A stretch of DNA of 11,993 nt. Origin: Phellopilus nigrolimitatus. Its lineage: Eukaryota; Basidiomycota; Agaricomycetes; Hymenochaetales; Hymenochaetaceae. The stretch covers positions 1 through 11,993 of the forward strand of contig JAJOHG010000602.1 of NCBI GenBank assembly GCA_021029095.1, written 5' to 3'. Below are positions 1 to 9,044 of this stretch, in pieces (within the stretch, counting starts at the first letter, position 1; every line of letters begins with the position of its first letter). The notes under the pieces are model-generated. The model saw nothing but the letters and a program-made list of their open reading frames with translations. It was not told the origin of the DNA and made no database searches. A program made the translations under genes and the position numbers.

Positions 1-406
1 GCAGGTGCTCGATTCGCCGATTACGTCGTGAATTACAACGACGAAAACGGGAAGAAAAATGACGCTGAGAGTATCGCGAGATGTGAGTGCCAAACCTAGA
101 TGTTTCTCATCGTTGACTTTTTATTTATTGACTCGATTCGCTCGGAAAGACATGCTGGCGACGTTTAATGCTGCGCATAAACAACTGTCACCTAAACCGC
201 GCAAACTGCGCACTTACTTACATCTGTTATTGTGAGCCGCCGCGTTTTCGTGAACCGAAAAATCAGGAACTCCCGCTCATTCGATCTATTTAATTCTGAA
301 AGGATTCTCGCGCCACGTCTAAAGTGGTCCACCATAGTGAGTGCTCCTTCATCAGCATATAACCTACTCTGCTTACTTTGATTTGCAGTACGCGAGCAGG
401 TATTAA
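1..406 (+). CDS. 3' end of an unrecognised spliced gene, cut by the left edge
   Basis: The reading frame is open from base 1. Proposed exons are 1-82, 150-231, 303-336 and 389-406, with TAA at 404-406. Introns start GTGAGT (83), GTGAGC (232) and GTGAGT (337) and end in AAG, AAG and TTTGCAG; the last one (337-388) is textbook. The joined C-terminal piece is about 71 aa and starts with AGARFADYVVNYNDENGKK. Later segments include YMLATFNAAHK, a basic PKPRKLR stretch and a hydrophobic run before a YASRY end. I do not recognise the family. If intron 232-302 is not removed, translation stops at 233-235 instead, about 17 residues shorter. A weak donor at 400 could also extend the protein. That this is coding is fairly likely; the exact end is uncertain. 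Confidence 0.5.
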
Positions 407-1267
407 TTGGATATCTCACCGAGCTCTGTTATTTGATGAGATTCGTCCATCCATCTTTTGTTCTCCAGTGAGTATTTGACTATTCGGACACAAGTTCATA
501 ATACTAAATCATTTCTGGTTATCCCAGGGGGGAATGTAGCGACCCACCTTTACATACGTACTGCTCATTGGGCCGTGTAGCCCACCTTTTCTGTGCACGT
601 ACTTTTTATTCTACTTTCGGACATCGAGTGTCCGTCTAGTTTTTTGCGTAGCATTGATTGTTGTTCGGAGAAATACAAGGACATCATTGGAACGATGCTG
701 CAAAATTATTAATCCCATTTCATTTTTATAAATTCTCGGGAAGAGAACTCTTCGGTAATGGGCTTTTGGCTTACAGCCACGCTTCGCGCATACATGTACG
801 CTGCAGCCTAGATTCCTCTTCAATAAGTTTTGTTTTTGCACCTTCTTTTTTTTTTTTTTAATTACTCTGACGTTGACGTCGAAGGTCCACTAGTCCTGTG
901 TGTTTTCTGCGCCCAATATATGTGATTAAAGGCCCTCAGCTTACCAGATGATATATTGTCGGGTGTCTCAGGACGTCCCGTCCAATGGTGATCCTCCAGA
1001 ATATTATATAAGCGTCCTTGGAAACCACCCACAGTGACTCGATGCAATCACGCCAACCGCTCAAGAATCTCATGAAGCCTTCGCCGATGCACGTATGCAT
1101 ATCAGGTTGCGGTCAAAGTCAGGAAAGTTTTAAACAGCATTTTTGTCAAAAACCAATTGCATGCCACGATACAGGAAAAATACGGAATCAAACATCAAAA
1201 GTCTGGAGAACGTCTCGTCATTTCGAGATAAAGAAAACTAATTGCAGCAATCCTGTAGCAGTGCATA
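407..1267. other. Convergent intergenic region without a convincing gene
   Basis: This stretch lies between the stop of the left-edge + strand gene and the stop of the minus-strand gene, so it should hold both 3' UTRs. It contains a T14 homopolymer at 846-859 and an imperfect direct repeat (535-562 and 576-603, both TGTAG-CCCACCTTT-ACGTACT in outline). A 45-aa minus-strand ORF (1073-936) ends at a GTAAGC that resembles a splice donor. Its peptide is plausible but too short to call. I see no RNA gene. Confidence 0.5.
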
Positions 1268-2457
1268 TCATTCCGCACACGTTTCGAGCTGGGGCTGCAA
1301 AACGAAAGACACGGCAAATAAGTCAGTGTCAAAGCTACGAGATACCACAAGGCTTACGCATGCCTGAGACTGAAGCCGACCTCCGTACGAAACCCGCCTA
1401 GAACCCAACTTGGGGCGTTTGGGGATCGACGGAGAGAGTCCCGAGGGCAGATAATTCCGAGCCCGAGACTGCTCAGGCGCATTTCGCGAGTCAATAGAAC
1501 CGCATACATCCGCTTCCTTTCCGAGACTAGGCGTGCCTTCGCCAACAATACCAACAACGCGAGCTTTAGCAAGGCCGGCCGTCGTCAAAACCGGCATATA
1601 AATCCGGGACGAAGTGCGATTAAGCGCCGTCTGTGTGCGAGTACACGCGGCTTGCAGGAGCGCCGTAGGAGTGCGCGGACCGCTGCCCGTTTCCGTAGCC
1701 GAAACGCTTGATGGCGACCTAGATATGGTCGAGATATCCGTCGAAGACAGCGAGCGCTGAAGAGCGAGGCGCGCCTGCTTGAAGGCCGTTCCGCTGGACG
1801 TTTCTGCGTTCAGGGAAGGGACGGCGGTAAAGGTGGCCGCCCTAGGGCGTGAACGTGAAGGGAGCAGGGGGAACCGGCCCGAGTCGCTGGGGCTCGGTTT
1901 GATCTGAGACGCAGGCACGGGTTCGGGCTTGGGGACGACTGGGCTGCCCGGTGTCGGTGGGGCCTGGGTGCGCCGAGAAGACGGCCAACGCCTAGCCATT
2001 ATGCCGCGTGGGCCACGCGCTGGCGTGCTTCGAGAGCGATGCAGCGTGCCGATGCCTTCGACATCGCAGCCCGAGTTTCCGAGCGCGAAGAAGATGGCCC
2101 TGCGTCTGCGAGTGGGTTGGACGGGAGGCAGCGAAGGAACTCGTTCAAGGGCGATGGGATCGACTGGTAGGACAGCCTTTGCGATCGACTTGGTCTTCGT
2201 GCGCGTAGTGAGGAGGCGATAGCGAGATGCTCTGGTTTCGACGCGGAGGGGCATGGGCTGCCGCGAGAAAATGGGCACAAAAACGCTCTGCGAAAAAGAA
2301 AGAGAAGGGATTAGTCGTCATAGGGCTAAAGGCATTCAAAAGCAAGACGTACGAGTAGGATTCCCCAGCTGGAGAAAACTTGAGCGCAAAGCGCATAGAC
2401 GATATACGCGCCGATGGACTTGGGAGTCTTGGGTTCTGACTTGGGGAAAGGAGGCAT
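1268..2457 (-). CDS. Hypothetical single-pass membrane protein with a Ser/Pro/Arg-rich disordered tail
   Basis: On the minus strand the exons are 2457-2353, 2287-1358 and 1294-1268, giving 353 aa. Intron 1 (2352-2288) runs from GTACGT to a pyrimidine-rich TTTTTCGCAG with a GACTAAT branch site. Intron 2 (1357-1295) runs from GTAAGC to TTTTGCAG with a CTGAC branch. The ATG at 2457 lies about 60 bp downstream of a TATA box. The N-terminus is a short Pro/Lys segment followed by a hydrophobic stretch at about residues 14-41 (SIGAYIVYALCAQVF, then SWGILLSVFVPIF), probably a signal anchor or transmembrane helix. A basic region (TRRRR) follows. From about residue 100 to the end the protein is rich in Ser, Pro, Thr and Arg, with SPSD, RSPSS and RPRAAT-like potential phosphosites and no domain I recognise. 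Exon 2 is visibly more GC-rich than neighbouring genes. Intron 2 is 63 nt and stop-free, so retention would insert 21 aa. Function is unknown; it may be a lineage-restricted protein. Confidence 0.62.
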
Positions 2458-2517
2458 GTTGCGTGTGGTGGTTGCGGACGAAAGTGAAGTGAGCGAGACA
2501 TGTCGTTAGTTGCTGGA

Positions 2518-2524
2518 TTATATA
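2518..2524 (-). promoter_or_regulatory. TATA box of the minus-strand membrane-protein gene
   Basis: TATATAA reads on the minus strand about 60 bp upstream of the ATG at 2457. The position suits a core promoter with a short 5' UTR. It is a motif match only. Confidence 0.5.
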
Positions 2525-3606
2525 TTGCCTCGGGATGGCTGTGGGGAGCCAGCTCCATGTCGCGGATAAGTTCGAAGCAACGGTGAGTCTCAGTATCCCG
2601 ACGAACAATAACGCCCAGTACCGACTTTTGGCACTGCCACAACGCGTCGGCAGTACGCGAGACTCGGCTCCAAAGACGCATCATGTGACCGTTTACCTGT
2701 GGCGGTGTTGCCTTTCCCCCACTGACGCGAGCTTCTGGCTCCTCCTCTCCACACACGAACTCCCGAGCTCAGAAAACAAATGTTTCGCTCTTGCTTACGA
2801 CACCAGTTGAGAGAAATATTTGGACTTACCAAGCTCTCAAAATCCATCAGGTGGCCATACTGTGACCCTCTCCGTGAGAACTTGTCGTGATGACTTGCTC
2901 TTACAAGCTCTTCCTCTGCACATTGGAGCATACGTAGAAGTGCTCAGATTAAGCCTTGCTCACACATGCTTCGCTAACCCCTGATATGTGAACACCCCAC
3001 ATCTCCGATCATTGTTTTATAATATTCCAAGGATATGGCTTGGAACCATACCGTTGCGCTGTTGGCCCAGACTGCCCTTGCTGATGTCTTGTGTAATTAT
3101 GCTGCTGCACTCTTAGAGTCTCAACGACAAGTTTCAACATGTGATTATGCTGCAACGGGTAATCATGGATAGAAAGGTCTCAGATGATTATGAGTCAAAA
3201 AGGCGTGCCCTTGGAGGAGGCTGTGGTTTTCATCGATGGTCAGTGATTCGACACTGAACGACCTCGAGCAATAGCCTGTACGTACTCCTATACAAACTCG
3301 AGTGCAGATGATTATAAGTGACTGCAATCATGTTCTCTAGGAAAGAAAGGAGAGTGAGCGCGGGTTTTTTGGGGGTAAATTGCCCCGCATGGCGGTGGCT
3401 GAAAGTCAAACCGTAAGGGCGCTTGGACCTGAGGCCTGAGCACCTGTGGCTGTCACTGTTGCTTCTACAACGAGTTACCAGCCTCTTGCTGATACTCCTA
3501 TTGTCTCCAAGAATGCTGTCCAAGCACACACTCCGAGGCCACTGCGAAGTTTCTTAACACGCCTTGCGCTTAGACGTTCGGTGGCTTAGATGTTGCTTTC
3601 AAAGGT

Positions 3607-3614
3607 GTATAAAT
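3607..3614 (+). promoter_or_regulatory. TATA box of the C2H2 zinc-finger gene
   Basis: TATAAATA lies 104 bp upstream of the ATG at 3718. A five-codon upstream ORF (ATG at 3632, TAG at 3647-3649) sits just downstream. It may fall at or before the transcription start, so its presence in the mRNA is uncertain. Confidence 0.5.
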
Positions 3615-3717
3615 ACAGGGTTGTCGAAAGTGATGGACCTCACTGACTAGCGGGCACATTCGTCTTAGGTTCACCCCACTCTCACACGAAGGATCTCCCA
3701 TCTGCCCGTTGTCAACA

Positions 3718-4577
3718 ATGTCTTCGAGTCGCACTTCTAGCCAGTGTATCAAGCGGATGAGTTTCTGCGACGACTGTAACAAGATCTACTCAAGCACTGA
3801 AATTGAACGACACAGACTGATCCACGATCCTAACGCGCCGTGAGTTTTCTTCTGTTCTTTTTATTAAAACCGGTCAATTTGATGAAGAGGCATTTTTCTG
3901 CTCAGGAGATATCCTTGTCCATATGAAGGGTGCAACTATGCTCCTCTTCAGTACTACAATCTCAAGCATCATATTCTATCCACCCAGTAAATTTTCATAT
4001 TCCTAGCAAAAGCCAATGGCTAATTCAGTGTCTAAACAGCGAGAAGATAGCCCGGATGAAGTGCAGAGCCACTTTCTTCTGCGGAGAGTCCTTTCGCTGC
4101 TACGGGACTCGGGTAAACCATGAACTGCGTGAGCATGGTTACTGCCATCCGGTCTCTGTGACCAGATCTCGAGAACACTGGCTAGTCGAACAGCACACTG
4201 GCGCAGAAACATCGACTACAGGGAATGTCAAACTCGAAGATGGTCTTGTCGAGCTACCGGTTCCCGTCGCTGCGCCTGCTGGGGCTATAGGGCCTGCTGA
4301 AGAAGATTCCACACTTCAGATTGAGCACGCCGCTAAAGCTTTACTGCGATTGAAGTATGCGCGAACTGTCTCTGACCGGCCTCATTCTTCTACCCATGCG
4401 ACTATTCCTAACGATCCGCGCTTCCACGATCTCAACTTGGGTGTACCCGGGCGCAAGCCGGCAGCTTCTCCTACGAGCGAGAGTCTCCGGTCCAGCTCAG
4501 GCTTCCCTATCTCCTCTGAACGTCTCTGTTCCAGCTCGGGAGAATTTGCTAATCCATGTGCTGAGCGACAAGCTTAG
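3718..4577 (+). CDS. C2H2 zinc-finger protein, probable transcription factor
   Basis: Exons are 3718-3839, 3906-3986 and 4040-4577, giving 246 aa. The start has a CAACAATG context. Intron 1 (3840-3905) has GTGAGT and CTCAG; intron 2 (3987-4039) has GTAAAT, a GCTAATTC branch and AACAG. Three fingers are visible. Finger 1 has C17, C20, H32 and H36 (spacing 2-11-3). Finger 2 has C45, C50, H63 and H68 (4-12-4). Finger 3 has C76, C82, H95 and H100 (5-12-4). The last zinc ligand of finger 2, H68, is encoded across intron 2 (CA|C), which supports this acceptor over nearer AGs that give a stop or a 20-nt intron. After the fingers come an acidic/Pro segment and a Ser-rich tail with repeated SSSG motifs (about residues 190-240). 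Such proteins normally bind DNA in the nucleus, but targets cannot be inferred. Fingers 1 and 3 deviate from classical spacing, so one or more may be structural. Confidence 0.82.
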
Positions 4578-4700
4578 TTTTCTGCGGAATAGCCCGGGCT
4601 GCTCCACGCAATGCACAACGAGGACGTCAGCGGTACCAGGATGGTTCTAAAGGGTGGAAGGCTACTCCATATCTACTGTTTCAACAAAGGGAAGTTGAAC

Positions 4701-4725
4701 GGAGCCGCTGAGCGGTTCTAGCTCC
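4701..4725 (+). repeat. Small inverted repeat (possible 3' UTR hairpin)
   Basis: GGAG-CCGC-TGA-GCGG, then six bases, then CTCC, forms a two-step stem with a bulge. It lies 124 bp after the zinc-finger stop codon. An outer AAGGG/CCCTT pair could extend it. It may be a structural element of the mRNA 3' end or chance. Confidence 0.3.
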
Positions 4726-4886
4726 CTTGACTATATGCGCATCTATTCATTAATCGGGTTCAATCTTAACAATATGCCTACATGCTTTCTCTCCCTTATG
4801 GTGTATGACCAATTTTGTCCGTAAATGTGTTATGTGTACGTTGCGAACTTTTCAAAAATAAATTTCCTTGGAAAAATCACGATTGA

Positions 4887-4892
4887 CACGTG
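4887..4892. promoter_or_regulatory. CACGTG E-box upstream of the RING-RRM gene
   Basis: The palindrome CACGTG, the known core site for bHLH factors such as Cbf1-type proteins in fungi, lies about 152 bp upstream of the ATG at 5044. It is a single motif match. Confidence 0.3.
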
Positions 4893-5043
4893 GCGGAGGT
4901 TGAAGTTCAGTTTGTTGTGTGGTGTTGTGTACGCGTCCAGTCACGCTGCGGCGTTTCAACCTTGAAGTCCAGGCGCAACCGACTCGCCTCTTGCCTTCCA
5001 ACCACTATCATCGCGCCCCGACACCGTTACCGCCACTTCCGTC

Positions 5044-8000
5044 ATGTCTTATGCACCTCTCGACTCATCTTTTGCATCGCCCAAGACGATGCGCGCGACA
5101 TCGATTTCCGAGCGCCGTCCTCTCGCGCCAGTCACCCCTCAGCGTACTAACCGCGGACCCAAAATGCGCGCCGCGTCTTCGCCACTCACCCCGTCTAACT
5201 CAAGCACCATTTCCAGTCCCTTTACGCCCATCACGAACGTCTACTCTTCCTCGTCCTCGCTCGTCTCTCCGGACTCATCCGTGTCGACCAAAGTTGAGTT
5301 CTCGCCAGAGTCCGCCAAGTCAAAGACGCGAAGCCCCGCCGATGCCACCAACAACTGGAGATCCCGTGCTAAGGAAAACGGAATAAAGGTTGATGCTGCA
5401 GACTACTCTTATGGTGGGCTCTTTTTGCACATCACTTTCGTTCACGCTCGCTTAGCTATGTTCTATCTAGCCGATGCGATGAACTCTAGCGGTACGTATA
5501 TGCTCGCCATTTCTCGCTGTGTACTCTAAATTTCTTTGCAGATGGTGTCCCTGTTCCATTCCTCACGACTCATAGACGCCCTCGTCAATCATTATTCCAG
5601 ACCAACTCCTCCGACAGCACTGCTTTTATCTCCCCGAAAACCGCACGCATGCCCGTCGTCGATGGGGCAGTTACTGCTCCACTTCTGTCTACTTCAAGCC
5701 TGTCTTCTTCTCTTCTCAGTACACCTGAACCTGTTCGGACTCTTTCTGGGTCGTTCACCTTGGCCACCCCATCTCCTCGTACCTCTTACGCTATTGTACA
5801 GAAGCTTCGACAGCGTGGAAGCCTCACTGATCCTGCGCGCCCTCGGAGGCGTCATATATCCGGCCCAATTACAGTGAGTTGTGGGCCTTTTTCATAAGAG
5901 TTTTTTTGATCTCATTGAAGCATTATAACACAGGGTGAAGCCTTGTTCGACATAGATGAGAATGCACCTACGGAATCTCCCTTCCCGCAATCGTTCGATT
6001 CACCCCTTTCCGCTACTGTGAATGATGAGAGCTTTTCCACTAAAAGATGTGTCTCTGCGCCCTTTATCGCTGGCCGATTCTACGAAGGCATCGAGAATGA
6101 TGACGACGACGACGATGAACTTGAAGATGACGGGCTACCCAGCGCTCCCAGGTCTTCGAGACTGCGACCTACTAAATCCGTCTCGTCACTTCCCCGTCCT
6201 GCGTCTCCAAAGGACACATCTACTAATGAAAAGGCGTGCTCGGTTTGCTCCGCATCTTCATCGCCATTGTCTACTTTGATTCCTTGTGAACACCTGATCT
6301 GCTCCTCCTGCCTCACTGGTGCGTTGAACATAATCGGCGAGAAGGACATGCGTTGCGCTACGTGCGATAAGCCAGTTAACGACTTCAAACTTCTCACCCC
6401 TTTGAAACTCGGTATCGGGAATATTGACGAAGCTAACAAGGACGATGTGAAGGAATCGAAGGAAGATCAATCGATGAAGTTGCTTCCAAGTGCTTTTGAA
6501 GAGCTTTCAGTTGGGCTCGACGATGTGGGCAAGAACAAAGTGCGCTTCGAGAGGGTTGCCAATGAAACTGCATCTCCAAGCGTTTCTTCCTCTTGTGACG
6601 ATGAAAACGTGGTCGTTCTCCGTATCGATAACGTTCCCTGGGTATGTTATCTACGGTCTTTATATCGTCTTGTGTCTCTAATTCTATTGTTCTCAGGACG
6701 TCACACCTCCTTCTCTTGTTGAGTTTTTCAGTCCGTATGTCGCTGTTCGTGCGCATATACTGCTCGATCCGAAGGGCAAGACACTCTCGCACGCATATGT
6801 TGAGGTTCCTGCTGGCGACGCACGCAATGCTTTGCGTTCTGTGCAGAATAAAAGTCTTGGGAAGGGAAGGAGGTTGCGTGGTGTCACAGTAACTATGAGC
6901 AGCCAGGGCGAATTGATGCGTGCAGTAAGCTCACTCCCAATTCTCATTAATATGTCGGCATATTGATTGGCTGTCGTCCCTAGCTATTCCCCAGTTGGCT
7001 TGGAGGGTTCGAGGGAACCCATCCGACACTTGATGGCCTCGACCAACCTGCTGTGCTTCGTACTCTCGAGAACGGGCTCATCACACTGCCTGAGATTGAC
7101 GGCTTGGTCGCTCTTATGAAAAATCCTAAGGTACGTGCATGTCACGCTGCTAAATATGCAACTCAGCTGAAAGTCCGCACGATGTAGTCTCATTTCCTGA
7201 AAGTTCCGACGCTTCCTTTCTATACGCTCGTGTCCATCCTTTCGAAATTCCCTTCTGACTCGGATAGTCGTGTATTTTGGAGTGCCAGACTCCGGGACGT
7301 GCTTTATGGTGTGTTTAACTGCTCAAATCGCTGTCTTTGTATGCTTGTATGCTAAGGTCTTATCCGGCTATCTCAAAAAGAACTCACAGACGGTATGCCC
7401 TGAGTTTGATCGTCTCAATTTGCCATTCATCTAACTTGTATACGAATTCAGCTGCTTGCGACTTGCTGGTAGAACGCATACAGTCAGACTTCCACGACCA
7501 ACGTGTCCTCAATATTGTAGTATCAACTGCAGTCAATTGCAGAGGTAAATACCCGCATGCTTATTGTTTCCCAATCGATTATTGAATATTCTCACTCAGT
7601 TTTCACGGATGGTCAACGTCTTGGTCTTTTCGAGAAAATGATGGACGCAGTTGCTGCCAAGGGCGGCCACCTTACCTGCACGGCTCCTAAATCCCAGCTG
7701 TCCTTGTCCGTCTCAACAACTCTGTCTCGTCAGTCGGACGAAGCCATTACGCCGGACGATAGTGTGTCCTCTGTTTCTGGCGCATGTGGTCCTGGTGGCC
7801 GCAGTCAGCGCAATCTCGGCTACGGCAAGCCGTCGACGATGCGTAGGAACGACAACGCGTTCGTCTCAGGCAATGCTCCCATTTACACTACCTCGCCGCA
7901 AATGAATTTTGCTGGTTTGGCGTTGCCACAGATCAACGCTCCGCCTGGGCTCAACTTCGGGAACTTCAACATGGGATTTGGTATGCCATTTGCCATGAGT

Positions 8001-8153
8001 AGCCCGCCTCAGAGCCCATATGATGTGCTTGCACGCGAGTTTAATGTCGAGCCTGACCTGGTAGCAGCCCTCGCCCAAAGACTCGCCTACACGGGTCAGG
8101 GCGCACTTTCTCAGGCTATGGGGGGCTTTGCATACGCGAATGGGAGAATGTAA
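5044..8153 (+). CDS. RING finger plus RRM protein (putative RNA-binding ubiquitin ligase-like protein)
   Basis: Ten exons: 5044-5413, 5471-5491, 5542-5873, 5934-6641, 6697-6924, 6984-7130, 7188-7308, 7357-7392, 7452-7544 and 7600-8153, giving 869 aa. All junctions keep frame. Residues 1-125 are Ser/Thr-Pro rich and disordered, with many SP/TP sites. An acidic run (DDDDDDELEDD) lies near residue 300. A compact C3HC4 RING follows, with ligands C343, C346, C359, H361, C364, C367, C382 and C385. An RRM lies at about 467-545, with its RNP2-like strand (VLRIDNV) just before intron 4 and its RNP1-like strand (SHAYVEV) at 508-514. A helical conserved-looking region (about 554-700) and a Gly/Pro/Asn/Met-rich tail complete it. 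RING domains usually recruit E2 enzymes and RRMs bind RNA, so a role in RNA-linked ubiquitination or post-transcriptional control is inferred, not shown. The RNP aromatic positions are partly replaced, so RNA binding is uncertain. Intron 1 is weakly defined and stop-free; retention gives 888 aa. I recognise no gene symbol. Confidence 0.9.
5471..5491 (+). other. 21-nt in-frame microexon (exon 2 of the RING-RRM gene)
   Basis: Flanked by CTATCTAG before and GTACGT after, it adds seven codons (ADAMNSS across the phase-1 junctions). Skipping it would keep the frame. Confidence 0.65.
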
Positions 8154-9044
8154 CAAAAAAAAAAAAAGATCCACGTCTCATAGATGCCCTTGACGAACGG
8201 ATGACTTTCTTTACCCTCGGTTTCTTAATTCGCTTATTTTTTGATGCCTCTGCATTCATCGACTCTCCACGTCTCATTCACGCTATTATTCATTATGGTT
8301 CACTCATTCCAGATGCCAGATCATGGCGCATATCATTGCTCATCACACGACGCTGTTCTGACGACTTTACTGTTCATGTTCTTTTCACCCATGGTTTCTT
8401 CTCATCCACTTGGTCGCCGATTCCTGGTCATACAGATCAGACCCGGTGTTGCTCATCGCTGTCGTATTATGCTGTTGTACCACCAAGACTTTGCAATATG
8501 GTAATGCTAACCATAATCATGCACTCGTAGCTAAATGCACGCTGTCAATAATCATTCAAGTTTCGCAGACTTTTATAAAATGGCTTTATTATTTATTTCG
8601 GTTTTTGGTGAGCTGTAACGTACGTGTAAGGCATTTTCTGTATGGAATTCCGCGGATCTGCCGGATCGACAGCGATATTGAGGCGCTGCCTTGTCCAACC
8701 GCGTGTACTCATAACTGCACAGGCTGTTGTTGTGCTGTCGTCGTTGGTGCGGCCGTGTTGCTGGGAAGAGCTTTGTGTCGTCAAACAGCGTGTATGGTTC
8801 GGCTTGCCGGACATCTCGAGTGGGCAATCGAACTCATTTCCGACAATTTGGCAATCCCTCAAGAGGAAGTCCGTGTCAGTGCATGCGGCGCGCGGCGGTC
8901 AACGTGATGGGCACAGGTCCCTTCATTGTTGGCCTCCCTTTCCAATTTGCTTTTAATCTCAGCTCAATCTGTTCCCCAGGCTGCTCCTCTCTGAAAGGCT
9001 CTCTGAGCTCTTAGGCTGATTCTCGTTCTGCTTGAAGTTGAGCT
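8154..9044. other. Intergenic: 3' UTR of the RING-RRM gene and upstream region of the RTA1-like gene
   Basis: An A13 tract (8155-8167) begins one base after the stop codon. A 12-base direct repeat TCCACGTCTCAT occurs near 8170 and again near 8265. Several ORFs on both strands (up to 165 codons at 8410-8907) lack domains and splice context. The best minus-strand candidate is listed separately. A pyrimidine-rich stretch at about 8935-9030 precedes the RTA1-like start. Confidence 0.45.
8593..8814 (-). CDS. Weak candidate: 73-aa hypothetical protein
   Basis: A minus-strand ORF from ATG at 8814 to a TAA at 8593-8595, followed by AT-rich sequence containing AATAATAAAG, which resembles a polyadenylation signal. 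The peptide is polar (Ser/Thr/Gln-rich) and ends KMPYTYVTAHQKPK. There is no known domain, and overlapping ORFs on the other frames and strand are equally long, so it may be chance. Confidence 0.15.
   Translation of the reverse strand: MSGKPNHTRCLTTQSSSQQHGRTNDDSTTTACAVMSTRGWTRQRLNIAVDPADPRNSIQKMPYTYVTAHQKPK

Larger units (their letters stand above)
2458..3717. other. Divergent intergenic region between the membrane-protein and zinc-finger genes
   Basis: This is about 1.26 kb between two divergent starts, with a TATA-like box near each end (2518-2524 minus, 3607-3614 plus). ORFs up to about 113 aa occur on both strands (for example minus 2931-2590 and 3529-3230). None has recognisable domains, flanking splice sites or consistent composition, so I treat them as chance. 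Between about 3090 and 3320 the motif GATTATG or AATTATG recurs several times, including two copies of ATTATGCTGC (from about 3096 and 3145). I see no tRNA or mobile element. Confidence 0.5.
4578..5043. other. Intergenic: 3' end of the zinc-finger gene and promoter/5' UTR of the RING-RRM gene
   Basis: This is 466 bp with no gene I can support. An inverted-repeat hairpin lies at 4701-4725. AT-rich sequence (AAAAATAAATTT) lies around 4854-4865, and a CACGTG E-box at 4887-4892. ORFs that start near 4890-4919 and run into the coding exon are frame shadows. The in-frame TGA at 4963-4965 marks 5044 as the first usable ATG of the next gene. Confidence 0.55.

Noticed and set aside
2145..2756. 203-codon minus-strand ORF over the start of the membrane-protein gene
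   Set aside because: It uses another frame through a well-defined intron; the spliced model with TATA box, GTACGT donor and CTAAT branch explains the region better.
3987..4006. 20-nt intron ending at TCCTAG in the zinc-finger gene
   Set aside because: In frame but too short to splice; the 53-nt intron to 4039 keeps the same frame and also completes finger 2.
4890..5386. ORFs of 86 and 155 codons overlapping the start of the RING-RRM gene
   Set aside because: They are alternative frames of the true exon 1, which joins in frame to nine further exons.
6080..6439. Minus-strand ORF with a long serine run
   Set aside because: Antisense shadow of the Asp-rich codons in exon 4 of the RING-RRM gene.
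8155..8167. Poly-A tract right after the stop codon, as in a retrocopied gene
   Set aside because: The gene has nine introns, so it is not a retrocopy; the tract is a simple homopolymer.
8643..8662. Clustered restriction-like sites (GAATTC, CCGCGG, GGATCT) resembling a cloning linker
   Set aside because: The flanks are ordinary sequence with no vector context; most likely chance.
8410..8907. 165-codon + strand ORF with cysteine-rich and hydrophobic stretches
   Set aside because: No domain or coding-like composition; it lies in the gap between two solid genes and competes with equally long ORFs in other frames.
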